From assembly GCA_905612335.1 (NCBI GenBank), contig CAJQRT010000007.1, positions 1 through 16,148 of the forward strand: a stretch of 16,148 bases of DNA, written 5' to 3'. Source of the DNA: an uncultured Candidatus Pelagibacter sp. (lineage in GTDB: Bacteria; Pseudomonadota; Alphaproteobacteria; Pelagibacterales; Pelagibacteraceae). Below are positions 1 through 6,927 of this stretch, piece by piece (within the stretch, counting starts at the first letter, position 1; each line of letters starts with the position of its first letter). A model generated the notes under the pieces. That model was not told where the DNA came from. It did no database searches and worked only from the letters and a program-made list of their open reading frames with translations. A program made the position numbers and the translations under genes.

Positions 1-956
1 AACTAGATGAAGCGATTAGTACTTTTGCTAAAGCAATTGATATTAATCCTCAATTATCTTTGCCTCGCAAGGATCTAATTCAATTATTAACTATCTATAC
101 TCCTCAAGAAGAATTTTCACATCCAATAATTAGGGTTAATAAAGAAATTAAAGAAATTTATCAAAAAGAGAATATTTCAGGTATGATTTCTGATGATAAA
201 GTTATCCAAATAATTTGTAAATCCACAAATATTATAAATGAACATAGCTTGGAACTAGAAAGTCAATTTTCACATATTTCACAAGTCTATCGAAAAAACT
301 CAATTGATCTTAACTGTAAAAGACACAAGTCAATATTCAATAAATTTAATATTATCCCAGATTTTTGTTTTGGTTGCTATAAAGTTCAAGTTGAACCTAG
401 ATCTATTTTAGAGTTAATAAAGCTACTTTTAGTTTTTGATCAAATAAAACTTGATAATAACAATACACGAAAATGTATGATTGAGATGAGATCAGAAGTT
501 TCTGGATTTTATAAAGGTCTTATCTATTGTTCAAGTTTGGAAGAAGCTTACCAAATATCAGATTACCTTGAGATTTTTTTAAAAGAAAATATTGAACCAA
601 AATTATATCCAGCGGTTAAAAGAGGATGTTCTGAATACTCGGTTTCGTTTCCTGATTATAAGGTTATTGCTAAATCTGGACCTCAGCTAATGAACTATAA
701 TAAAGATTGGAAATTAATTGAGGAAGAGCATGATTCATCAAGTTTAAAAACAATTAACAATAAAATTCCATTGAGTCTCTTTGGTTTAAATCTAAATGAT
801 GTTCTAATCATTCGGAACTGGATTGATTACGCAAAAGGCATTGGAGACCCAAGTGTACATTTGCTAAAAGAAAATACAGTATTTTCTCCAAACATATATA
901 AAATTGCAAAAACACGGGTAAAAAAATATCCTTGGCAAAAAAAAACACCTAAGTAA
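1..956 (+). CDS. Tetratricopeptide-repeat protein, 3' part (start lies before the window)
   Basis: The reading frame is open from the first bases of the window and closes with TAA at 954-956, so this is the C-terminal ~317 residues of a longer protein. The first codons (from nt 3) read LDEAISTFAKAIDINPQL, the second half of a canonical TPR helix pair, so the missing N-terminus probably holds more TPR units used for protein-protein contacts. The rest is not TPR. It carries a CFGC (C-x2-C) motif at nt 366-377 and further cysteines (nt ~315, ~474, ~528, ~627), a pattern that could bind metal. No signal peptide or membrane segment is visible in this part. I do not recognise a function for the C-terminal region. 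A TTG at nt 60 is an artificial start because the frame and the TPR homology continue upstream. It converges on fabI with 23 bp between the stops and shares no obvious pathway with it. TPR call firm; function unknown. Confidence 0.75.
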   Translation, partial: LDEAISTFAKAIDINPQLSLPRKDLIQLLTIYTPQEEFSHPIIRVNKEIKEIYQKENISGMISDDKVIQIICKSTNIINEHSLELESQFSHISQVYRKNSIDLNCKRHKSIFNKFNIIPDFCFGCYKVQVEPRSILELIKLLLVFDQIKLDNNNTRKCMIEMRSEVSGFYKGLIYCSSLEEAYQISDYLEIFLKENIEPKLYPAVKRGCSEYSVSFPDYKVIAKSGPQLMNYNKDWKLIEEEHDSSSLKTINNKIPLSLFGLNLNDVLIIRNWIDYAKGIGDPSVHLLKENTVFSPNIYKIAKTRVKKYPWQKKTPK

Positions 957-979
957 GTTTAACTAAATTTAAATTTATT

Positions 980-1765
980 TTAAGTAATATTCTTAGGATC
1001 AGGCATTCCAACCTTGTTATATCCGGCATCTACGTAGTGAATTTCACCAGTAACACCAGCCGCAAGGTCGCTTAATAGATATAATGCCGAGTTTCCAACA
1101 TCATGAATATCTACGTTTCTTTTTAGGAAAGAGTGGTCTTTATTCCATTTGTATAAGAATTTTGCATCTCCAATAGCAGAAGCCGCTAAAGTTTTGATAG
1201 GTCCTGCACTAATAGCATTTACTCTCATGCCTTTAGCACCCAGATCTCTAGCAAGATACTTAACACTTGCCTCAAGAGCTGATTTACAAACACCCATTAC
1301 GTTATAATTTGGAATAGCTTTAGTAGATTCGTAAGTTAGTGTTAATAAACTTCCACCCTCTTTCATTAATTTAGATGCTTCTTTTGCAACTTCAGTAAAT
1401 GAAAAACATGAAATTAACATACTTCTTAAAAAATTTTCTCTAGTTGTATTTAAATATTCACCTGACAATTCTGATTTATCTGAAAAAGCAACAGCGTGAA
1501 CTACAAAATCAATTTGTCCCCATTCAGATTTAATATTTTCAAAAAGTTTTATTACTTCTTCTTTATTTTCAACATCACAACTAAATGTAGCTTTTGAATT
1601 TAATTTTTCGGCTAAAGGAATTACTCTTTTCTTTAGTGCATCTCCAAGATAAGTGAATGCAAGTTCTGCACCAGCTTCTGCAAGTTTTTGTGAAATTCCC
1701 CAAGCGATAGATCTTTCATTGGCAACGCCCATGATTAATCCTCTTTTGCCTTTCATTAAACTCAT
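980..1765 (-). CDS. fabI: Enoyl-[acyl-carrier-protein] reductase (NADH), FabI
   Basis: FabI catalyses the last step of each fatty acid elongation cycle, reducing trans-2-enoyl-ACP to acyl-ACP with NAD(P)H in the cytoplasm. At 261 residues it matches the usual family size. The Rossmann nucleotide-binding signature GVANERSIAWG is at residues 13-23. The FabI-type active site Y-x6-K is Tyr154 and Lys161 in IPNYNVMGVCK, with the extra conserved Tyr145 before it. RVNAISAGPIKTLAAS (181-196) is the substrate-loop region. The ATG directly follows the fabB stop codon (TAA then ATG, no spacer), which points to translational coupling in a fabA-fabB-fabI operon. A second Met at residue 4 is an alternative start. 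The combination of Y-x6-K and GVANxRS separates it from FabG-type short-chain dehydrogenases. No FabK, FabL or FabV is visible here. It is the classic triclosan/diazaborine target family (family knowledge). Confidence 0.97.
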   Translation of the reverse strand: MSLMKGKRGLIMGVANERSIAWGISQKLAEAGAELAFTYLGDALKKRVIPLAEKLNSKATFSCDVENKEEVIKLFENIKSEWGQIDFVVHAVAFSDKSELSGEYLNTTRENFLRSMLISCFSFTEVAKEASKLMKEGGSLLTLTYESTKAIPNYNVMGVCKSALEASVKYLARDLGAKGMRVNAISAGPIKTLAASAIGDAKFLYKWNKDHSFLKRNVDIHDVGNSALYLLSDLAAGVTGEIHYVDAGYNKVGMPDPKNIT

Positions 1766-2977
1766 TTAGACCTTTTCAAAAATTAAAGTTGCATTTGTTC
1801 CACCAAAACCAAAGCTGTTAGACATAACAGAGTTTAATTTAACATCTGTTTCAGTTTTAGTAACGATTGGAAATTTTTTTGCTTCATCATCCATGTCATT
1901 GATGTTAGCTGAAGCTGTGATGAAACTATTTTTCATCATGATTAAACTATAAATTGCTTCATGAACTGATGCGGCTCCTAGTGGGTGACCTGAAAGAGAT
2001 TTAGTAGAACTAATTTTTGGTACCTCAGCACCAAACGCTTCTCCAACACCTTTAAGTTCTGTTATATCTCCTACCGGAGTTGATGTTCCATGAGTGTTTA
2101 AGTAGTCCATTTTGTTTTTAGCTGTCGCTAAAGCCATCTTCATACATCTAACAGCACCTTCACCTGATGGGGCTACCATATCATACCCGTCAGAAGTCGC
2201 ACCATAGCCTGTTAATTCAGCATATATGTTTGCACCTCTAGCTTTTGCATGCTCATACTCTTCAAGCACCAAAACTCCACCACCACCTGCTATTACAAAG
2301 CCATCTCTGGTTTTATCATAAGCTCTTGAAGCAGTTCCAGGTGCATCATTGTATTTAGAAGACAAAGCAGTCATTGCATCAAACATTGCAGTCATAGCCC
2401 AGTGTAACTCTTCACTACCACCTGCAAATACAACATCTTGTTTACCCATTTGAATCAATTCGCTTGCATGGCCGATACAATGTCCGCTAGTTGCACATGC
2501 AGAACTCATCGTATAATTAACACCTTTAATTTTAAAAGGTACAGCAAGAGTTGCTGAAGATGTACTGGCCATAGTTCTTGGGACAATAAATGGCCCCATC
2601 AATTTTGGTGTCTTAGCTCTAGTCTTATCAACAGACAAAACCACATTTTCTATTGAAGGACCACCAGAACCCATAACTATTCCAGTTTTAAAATTACTTA
2701 CATCTTTATCTTCTAATCCTGAATCTTTAATAGCCTCTTTCATTGCAATATAATTATATGCAGACCCAGAGCCCATAAATCTGATAGTTTTTCTATCAAT
2801 ATGATCTTCAAGTTTAATATTTGGTTTGCCATGAATATGGCTTCTTAAATTGTGTTCTTTGTATTCTTCACAAAAAGATATTCCAGATTTTGAATTTAAA
2901 AGAGACTGATAAACTTCTTCCTGATTATTCCCCAAACAAGAAACAACCCCTAAACCTGTAACTACTACTCTTCTCAT
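1766..2977 (-). CDS. fabB: 3-oxoacyl-[acyl-carrier-protein] synthase I, FabB
   Basis: FabB condenses malonyl-ACP with acyl-ACP. KAS I enzymes are needed to elongate the cis-3-decenoyl-ACP made by FabA, committing carbon to unsaturated fatty acids. The 403-residue protein has the complete Cys-His-His triad: Cys161 in [10 protein letters not shown], His296 in [11 protein letters not shown] and His331 in [14 protein letters not shown]. The C-terminal [13 protein letters not shown] motif is also present. The order fabA-fabB-fabI and close similarity to E. coli FabB around the active site favour FabB over FabF. Its ATG overlaps the fabA stop by one base (TAATG), and its own stop touches the fabI start, so all three are probably co-translated. 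No key residue is missing. Confidence 0.97.
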   Translation of the reverse strand: MRRVVVTGLGVVSCLGNNQEEVYQSLLNSKSGISFCEEYKEHNLRSHIHGKPNIKLEDHIDRKTIRFMGSGSAYNYIAMKEAIKDSGLEDKDVSNFKTGIVMGSGGPSIENVVLSVDKTRAKTPKLMGPFIVPRTMASTSSATLAVPFKIKGVNYTMSSACATSGHCIGHASELIQMGKQDVVFAGGSEELHWAMTAMFDAMTALSSKYNDAPGTASRAYDKTRDGFVIAGGGGVLVLEEYEHAKARGANIYAELTGYGATSDGYDMVAPSGEGAVRCMKMALATAKNKMDYLNTHGTSTPVGDITELKGVGEAFGAEVPKISSTKSLSGHPLGAASVHEAIYSLIMMKNSFITASANINDMDDEAKKFPIVTKTETDVKLNSVMSNSFGFGGTNATLIFEKV

Positions 2978-3477
2978 TATTTAAATAACCCCACTTTTAA
3001 ACTTTCTGCTGAATATATTTTTTTGTCATCGGCAAACACCAAGCCATTTGCAAGACCAACTGTTGTTCCACCTGGAGCCATAACTTTTTTCATATCAATT
3101 TCATATCTTACATTTTTAACGTTTTGTAAAACTTCACCAGTGAATTTTACTGTACTCACTCCTAAAGCTCTTCCCTTACCTGGGTTGCCAAGCCACCCAA
3201 GATAAAAACCAACTAGTTGCCACATAGCATCTAAGCCAAGACATCCTGGCATAACAGGGTCTCCTTTAAAATGACAATCAAAAAACCAAAGGTCTTCTTT
3301 GATATCAAGCTCTGCTTTTAAAGAGCCTTTACTAAAAATGCCATTGTCATCGTTGATTTCTGTTATTCTATCAAACATGAGCATTGGTGGAAGTGGTAAT
3401 TTTGCATTACCTGGGCCAAAAAGTTCCCCATTTCCACAGCTTATTAGCTCATCATATGTGAATGAGTTTTTTTTCAT
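2977..3477 (-). CDS. fabA: 3-hydroxydecanoyl-ACP dehydratase/isomerase, FabA
   Basis: FabA dehydrates 3-hydroxydecanoyl-ACP and isomerises trans-2- to cis-3-decenoyl-ACP, the branch point for anaerobic-type unsaturated fatty acid synthesis. The chosen start at 3477 gives 166 residues, close to E. coli FabA (172). It begins [20 protein letters not shown], which aligns with the family N-terminus. An upstream in-frame ATG at 3558 would add 27 unrelated residues and overlap the divergent irr gene. A Shine-Dalgarno-like AAGGGA nine bases before the 3477 ATG supports the shorter form. The active-site His69 and Asp83 lie in [17 protein letters not shown] and LDAMWQ, followed by the family-typical [19 protein letters not shown]. 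It is the first gene of the fabA-fabB-fabI operon and is divergent from irr, whose Irr-box-like element sits in the shared spacer. Confidence 0.97.
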   Translation of the reverse strand: MKKNSFTYDELISCGNGELFGPGNAKLPLPPMLMFDRITEINDDNGIFSKGSLKAELDIKEDLWFFDCHFKGDPVMPGCLGLDAMWQLVGFYLGWLGNPGKGRALGVSTVKFTGEVLQNVKNVRYEIDMKKVMAPGGTTVGLANGLVFADDKKIYSAESLKVGLFK

Positions 3478-3486
3478 AAATTTCAG

Positions 3487-3492
3487 TCCCTT
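3487..3492 (-). promoter_or_regulatory. Ribosome binding site deciding the fabA start
   Basis: On the minus strand AAGGGA lies 9 nt before the ATG at 3475-3477. Most genes in this window lack a clear Shine-Dalgarno sequence, so its presence here helps choose the 166-residue FabA over the longer frame starting at 3558. Confidence 0.6.
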
Positions 3493-3527
3493 AATACTTG
3501 ATTTATTATGATTATAATATAGAAATA

Positions 3528-3546
3528 GTTTAGAACTATTATAAAC
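3528..3546. promoter_or_regulatory. Irr-box (ICE)-like inverted repeat between fabA and irr
   Basis: The sequence is GTTTAGAACTATTATAAAC, an 8-3-8 inverted repeat with a single mismatch. Against the alphaproteobacterial iron control element as I recall it (TTTAGAA-N3-TTCTAAA), TTTAGAA-CTA-TTATAAA matches 13 of 14 arm positions. It ends 4 bp before the irr ATG. A TATAAT for irr is at 3513-3518, so bound protein would sit just downstream of the irr start point, consistent with autorepression. For fabA, a minus-strand TATAAT (3511-3516) places the box near the -35 region. Binding by Irr is inferred; the repeat itself is seen directly. Confidence 0.6.
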
Positions 3547-3550
3547 AGTA

Positions 3551-3979
3551 ATGAGCAATATAATTATATATACAGAAAAACTAAGAGAATCTGGCTTAAG
3601 ACCAACTAGGCAGAGACTAAAAATTTGTGAAGTATTGTTTTCACCTGAAAAAACCTTTCACTTTACAATAAATGATCTGACTAAAATGATTGAGGATAAG
3701 CTGAGTGAAAAAATTTCCTTAGCGACAGTTTATAATACAATTCATGCATTTAAAAAAAAAGGATACTTAAAAGAAATTTCTATCAATTCAGATAAAAGTT
3801 ATTTTGATACTAACGTGACGGAACATCATCACTTTTTTGACGAAGATACAAATGAACTAATTGATTGTAGCAACGATGACATTGATTCTGTGAATATAAA
3901 AAAAAATATAACAGGAAAAAAAATAAAATCAGTAGAAGTGCTGATTAAAGTTGCGAGTGATAATCAAAATCAAAATTAA
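3551..3979 (+). CDS. irr: Irr, Fur-family iron/heme response regulator
   Basis: Irr is the Fur-superfamily regulator that in many Alphaproteobacteria replaces Fur as the main iron controller. It accumulates when iron or heme is scarce and represses genes for iron-using proteins. The 142-residue protein has the Fur-type winged helix: GLRPTRQR (15-22) and the recognition helix [20 protein letters not shown] (55-74). It then has the Irr-style [21 protein letters not shown] segment (85-105) with three consecutive His at 92-94, the HxH-type site tied to heme/metal binding. It lacks the CxxC zinc pairs of classical Fur (only Cys26 and Cys106) and has no N-terminal Cys-Pro heme motif like that of Bradyrhizobium Irr. 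It is divergent from fabA, an order I recognise from other Alphaproteobacteria, and precedes the rubrerythrin module. No Shine-Dalgarno is visible before its ATG. Confidence 0.9.
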   Translation: MSNIIIYTEKLRESGLRPTRQRLKICEVLFSPEKTFHFTINDLTKMIEDKLSEKISLATVYNTIHAFKKKGYLKEISINSDKSYFDTNVTEHHHFFDEDTNELIDCSNDDIDSVNIKKNITGKKIKSVEVLIKVASDNQNQN

Positions 3980-4008
3980 TCCAATATTTTCAATAACTTA
4001 AAATTTAC

Positions 4009-4025
4009 ATTAAAACAATTCTAAA
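4009..4025. promoter_or_regulatory. Irr-box-like element 1 upstream of rubrerythrin
   Basis: ATTAAAA-CAA-TTCTAAA has the 7-3-7 layout of the iron control element and matches 12 of 14 recalled consensus arm positions; the right arm TTCTAAA is perfect. It lies just upstream of the -35-like TTGACT at 4029-4034. Regulation by Irr is inferred. Confidence 0.5.
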
Positions 4026-4028
4026 CTG

Positions 4029-4056
4029 TTGACTTACATTTTAGAAGGATTATATA
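4029..4056 (+). promoter_or_regulatory. Sigma-70-type promoter for the rubrerythrin gene
   Basis: TTGACT at 4029-4034 and TATATA at 4051-4056 are 16 bp apart (TATATA at 4053-4058 gives an 18-bp spacing). This is one of the few recognisable -35/-10 pairs in the window. Transcription would start near 4063-4066, giving a ~20-nt leader that carries AAGGAG at 4072-4077, a strong Shine-Dalgarno 6 nt before the ATG. The promoter is bracketed by two Irr-box-like repeats. Confidence 0.55.
4040..4056. promoter_or_regulatory. Irr-box-like element 2, overlapping the rubrerythrin -10
   Basis: TTTAGAA-GGA-TTATATA matches 12 of 14 recalled Irr-box arm positions, with a perfect left arm. Its centre is exactly 31 bp from element 1, about three helical turns, so both would face the same side of the DNA. 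It covers the promoter spacer and -10, a position expected for a repressor. Binding is inferred. Confidence 0.45.
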
Positions 4057-4083
4057 TATCTCATAATCATTAAGGAGAAAAAT

Positions 4084-4500
4084 ATGTCATTAAAGGGTAG
4101 TAAAACAGAAGAAAACTTAAAAGATGCATTTGCAGGTGAGAGCCAAGCAAACAGACGTTATTTATATTTCGCTCAAAAAGCAGATATTGAAGGTTATAAC
4201 GATGTAGCATCTGTATTTAGATCTACAGCTGAAGGTGAAACAGGTCATGCACACGGACACCTTGAATATCTCGAGGAAGTTGGTGATCCAGCTACAGGGC
4301 TGCCGATTGGTGAAACTAAAGATAATTTAGCTTCAGCAGTACAAGGTGAAACACATGAATATACAGACATGTATCCAGGTATGGCAAAAACAGCTAGAGA
4401 AGAGGGCTTTTCAGAAATTGCTGATTGGTTTGAAACTTTAGCAAAAGCTGAAAAATCACACGCAGGTAAATTCCAAAAGACATTAGAATCTATTGCGTAA
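4084..4500 (+). CDS. Rubrerythrin-family diiron protein without rubredoxin domain
   Basis: Rubrerythrins are four-helix ferritin-like diiron proteins that reduce hydrogen peroxide in the cytoplasm using electrons from an external donor. This 138-residue protein keeps the diiron ligand pattern: Glu19 in [10 protein letters not shown], Glu52-x2-His55 in [10 protein letters not shown], Glu89 and Glu92 in VQGETHEY, and Glu123-x2-His126 in KAEKSHAGK. It ends at residue 138 with no cysteines at all, so the usual C-terminal rubredoxin domain that feeds electrons to the diiron site is absent. The electron source must be another protein, and the Fe-S protein encoded next is a natural candidate (inference). 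It has a good Shine-Dalgarno and a promoter flanked by Irr-box-like repeats, suggesting iron-dependent, possibly high, expression. A strong GC hairpin follows the gene. Confidence 0.92.
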   Translation: MSLKGSKTEENLKDAFAGESQANRRYLYFAQKADIEGYNDVASVFRSTAEGETGHAHGHLEYLEEVGDPATGLPIGETKDNLASAVQGETHEYTDMYPGMAKTAREEGFSEIADWFETLAKAEKSHAGKFQKTLESIA

Positions 4501-4514
4501 ATAAGACTTAATTT

Positions 4515-4537
4515 ATGGTGGGGTTTTTCCCCACCAT
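4515..4537 (+). terminator. Perfect 9-bp GC-rich hairpin after rubrerythrin; partial terminator or 3' stabiliser
   Basis: ATGGTGGGG and CCCCACCAT form a perfect 9-bp stem around a TTTTT loop, 14 bp after the stop codon. In such AT-rich DNA a stem with seven G-C pairs is unlikely by chance. No run of T follows it, so it is an incomplete intrinsic terminator. It could instead protect the rubrerythrin mRNA 3' end while allowing some read-through into the Fe-S gene 20 bp further on. Confidence 0.65.
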
Positions 4538-4557
4538 CAAATCCTTAAATTTTAAAT

Positions 4558-5889
4558 ATGAGCAAAGAAGGCAGTATAGACGCGCCTATAAGACATCCAA
4601 TAAATTTTGAGCATCCTGATTTTTTAGATCAAAAAAAATTAGATGACGAAATGAGGAGAACATTTGATATCTGTCATGGATGCAGAAGATGTTTTAATTT
4701 ATGTGACTCGTTTCCAAAATTATTTGACATGATAGATGAGTCAGAAAACGAGGATGTAGAGAGTTTAAAAAGTGAACAATTTGAACCTGTAGTAGACGCC
4801 TGCACATTATGTGATATGTGTTTTATGACTAAGTGTCCTTATGTTCCACCACATGATTTTGATTTAGACTTTCCTCATTTAATGCTGAGATATAGAACAG
4901 CTCAAAAAAAATTAAATAAATTGCCAGTTGTTCCCGCTCAGTTAGCTAAAATAGATAGAAATGCAAAAATTGGTGTAATGCTATCATCACTAATAAATTG
5001 GGCATCAAACACTAAAAATATATTCTTTAGAAAAATATTAGAATTAGTTGCTGGAATTGATATGAGAGTTAAACTTCCTTCTTATAATTCAGAAACATTT
5101 ACAAATTATTTTAAAAAAAATAATATTCCAACAAATAGTGAGGCCCCATCTAAAGATAGAAAGGTTGTAATTTATTCAACATGCTTTGTTAATTTTAATA
5201 AAAAAGATACAGGTGTAGCTGCATTAAAAGTTTTAAAGAAAAATGGAGTAGAGGTTCAAGAAGCTTATCCAGGTTGTTGCGGAATGCCTTATCTTGAGCA
5301 AGCAGATTTACCAAAAGTTGTAGAGCAAGCCAAAAAAGTTTCCAAAGATTTACTGGAGTGGGTAGATAAGGGTTATCAAATTATTACTTTAACAGCAAGT
5401 TGTGGTCTAATGTTAAAATTTGAATGGCCTTTACTATTACCAAACGATGAAAACATTAAAAGACTTTCAAAAAGCGTTAGTGATATAGACGAATATATCG
5501 TTGATATCGCACAAAACGAGGGCCTAGCAGAAGGTTTACAAGAAATTGATGGTGGAGTTACAGTTCACAACGCATGTCATGCAAGAGCACAAAACATGGG
5601 GATTAAATCTAGAGATATGCTGAAATTTATCCCTAATATAAAAATGGATGTTGTTGAAAGATGTGCTGGTCATGGGGGAACTTTTGGTGTGATGAAGAAA
5701 ACTCACGATTTAGCTGTAAAAGTTGGAACACCAACAGCAAGACAAATTAAAAATAAAAACAATAAATATATGGCTTCAGATTGTCCTTTGGCAGGTAAGC
5801 ATTTAAAACAATTAGAAACAGACACAAATATTGCAAATGATGAGGCACTTCATCCTATCGAATTAATGGCAAAAAGTTATAGACTATAA
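4558..5889 (+). CDS. Two-[4Fe-4S] ferredoxin / CCG-domain Fe-S oxidoreductase (GlpC / HdrB-like)
   Basis: This soluble 443-residue protein resembles GlpC and HdrD-type subunits, which pass electrons between cofactors. The N-terminal ferredoxin part has two cluster motifs: C39-x2-C42-x2-C45-x3-C49 and C82-x2-C85-x2-C88-x4-C93-Pro. Two CCG (Cys-rich heterodisulfide reductase) domains follow. The first has Cys209, Cys240-Cys241-Gly242 and Cys282 in SCGLMLK. The second has Cys340 in HNACHARAQNMG, Cys369 in ERCAGHGGTFG and Cys409 in SDCP. The second domain has CAG where CCG is standard, so one cysteine is missing. The gene sits between rubrerythrin and a DUF3501 gene (2-bp gap to the latter). That order suggests it supplies electrons to, or works with, the rubrerythrin; this is inference. 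Glycerol-3-phosphate or glycolate oxidase partners are not present nearby, so those names should not be transferred. Confidence 0.85.
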   Translation: MSKEGSIDAPIRHPINFEHPDFLDQKKLDDEMRRTFDICHGCRRCFNLCDSFPKLFDMIDESENEDVESLKSEQFEPVVDACTLCDMCFMTKCPYVPPHDFDLDFPHLMLRYRTAQKKLNKLPVVPAQLAKIDRNAKIGVMLSSLINWASNTKNIFFRKILELVAGIDMRVKLPSYNSETFTNYFKKNNIPTNSEAPSKDRKVVIYSTCFVNFNKKDTGVAALKVLKKNGVEVQEAYPGCCGMPYLEQADLPKVVEQAKKVSKDLLEWVDKGYQIITLTASCGLMLKFEWPLLLPNDENIKRLSKSVSDIDEYIVDIAQNEGLAEGLQEIDGGVTVHNACHARAQNMGIKSRDMLKFIPNIKMDVVERCAGHGGTFGVMKKTHDLAVKVGTPTARQIKNKNNKYMASDCPLAGKHLKQLETDTNIANDEALHPIELMAKSYRL

Positions 5890-5891
5890 TT

Positions 5892-6485
5892 ATGAGTAAA
5901 GAAAAAAGACAAATAGAAAAAAAAGATTTATTACCATCTGATGTTTATGCAAAAAGCAGAAAACAAATCAGAAAAGACTTAGTTGAGTTTAAAAAAGATA
6001 GAAGAATAGCACTTGGTCCTTATGCCACTTTTTATTTTGAAAGTTTTGAAACTATGGTTGCTCAAGTTCAGGAGATGCTTCACATTGAAAAAGGTGGAGA
6101 TGAGCAATTAGAAGATGAGTTAATAGCTTACAACCCTTTGGTTCCAAACGGAAAAGAACTTACAGCTACACTAATGTTTGAAATTGATAATCCAATTTCA
6201 AGAGCTGCATTTTTAGGTAAAGTTGGAGGAATTGAAGAAAAAATATTCATCAAAATTAATGATGAAATTGTTAAGGCTGTTCCAGAAGAAGATGTTGATA
6301 GAACATCAGCAGAAGGAAAAGCTTCTTCAGTGCAGTTTATTCATTTTAAATTAAATGACGATCAAGTTTCCAAATTTAAGTCAGATAGTGCAACCATTGA
6401 ACTTGGGATTGATCATAAAGAGTATACCCACGCTACAAGACTAGCTGAAAATAGTGTTAAATCACTATGTACTGATTTTATTTAA
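5892..6485 (+). CDS. DUF3501 family protein
   Basis: A 197-residue soluble protein that I recognise as DUF3501 from its conserved blocks: KDRRIALGPYATFYFES (35-51), VQEMLHIEKGGDE (59-71), AYNPLVPNGKELTATLMFEI (79-98) and YTHATRL near the C-terminus. There is only one cysteine (193), so it is unlikely to carry its own Fe-S cluster. The start is 2 bp after the Fe-S protein stop, so the two are almost certainly co-translated. DUF3501 genes commonly accompany a rubrerythrin and this type of Fe-S protein in Proteobacteria (recalled, not checked), which makes it the third part of a conserved module with no assigned biochemical role. Its stop overlaps the convergent SH3 gene by 8 bp, leaving no room for a terminator. 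Confidence 0.85.
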   Translation: MSKEKRQIEKKDLLPSDVYAKSRKQIRKDLVEFKKDRRIALGPYATFYFESFETMVAQVQEMLHIEKGGDEQLEDELIAYNPLVPNGKELTATLMFEIDNPISRAAFLGKVGGIEEKIFIKINDEIVKAVPEEDVDRTSAEGKASSVQFIHFKLNDDQVSKFKSDSATIELGIDHKEYTHATRLAENSVKSLCTDFI

Positions 6486-6927
6486 TAGAACCCCAAATAT
6501 TTTCAGTCTTGACCCAACCTGAATAATTATCGGTTTTTACATTACACCATATATTTTCACATTTTTTTAAAACTAATAGCCTTCCTTTTTCTAGTTTGGC
6601 TATCGGTTTTGAAAAGTTAGATGCCTTTTTATATAAGATTTTATCTTCTAAAATAATAATAGAGTTTGATGGTTTCAACTGACTCCAATGAATCCAGCCA
6701 CTATTATTATCAAAAAATACTACTCTTCTCCAATTCTCTTTTTTGTCTATCTGTTTTACAGGCAAATTAATCTTTCTATAAACATATTTAATAGAACGAT
6801 CTATGCTTGGCCCATACCTAACATTAGTCTTATTTTTTTTTAGAGACAAAAATTTTTCCTCAGCGCTTATGAATTGAATGTTTAAAATTGATAGACAAAA
6901 ACACCAAATAGCTATTTTTTTTATCAT
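6478..6927 (-). CDS. Exported protein with two SH3-like (bacterial SH3b) domains
   Basis: The 149-residue product starts with a signal peptide (MIKKIAIWCFCLSILNIQFISA, cleavage about residue 22), so it should act in the periplasm. The mature part has two SH3-like repeats. The first (about 28-84) holds NVRYGPSIDRSIKYVY and GWIHWSQL; the second (about 91-146) holds CNVKTDNYSGWVKTENIWG. Such domains usually bind cell-wall peptide or proteins; the ligand here is unknown. Its ATG overlaps the stop of the upstream E1-like gene (ATGA), so it is the last gene of the minus-strand operon. It overlaps the DUF3501 gene tail to tail. The sequence is even richer in Lys, Asn and Ile than its neighbours. Alphaproteobacterial SH3 proteins of this layout are common and uncharacterised. 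Confidence 0.8.
   Translation of the reverse strand: MIKKIAIWCFCLSILNIQFISAEEKFLSLKKNKTNVRYGPSIDRSIKYVYRKINLPVKQIDKKENWRRVVFFDNNSGWIHWSQLKPSNSIIILEDKILYKKASNFSKPIAKLEKGRLLVLKKCENIWCNVKTDNYSGWVKTENIWGSIK

Noticed and set aside
957..979. Bidirectional terminator between the TPR gene and fabI
   Set aside because: AAATTTAAATTT is self-complementary but has no G-C pairs and no clear T-run after a stable stem, so it is indistinguishable from AT background.
3478..3558. Longer FabA frame starting at 3558 (193 residues)
   Set aside because: The extra 27 residues do not resemble FabA, overlap the irr start and the Irr-box-like repeat, and an AAGGGA precedes the ATG at 3477.
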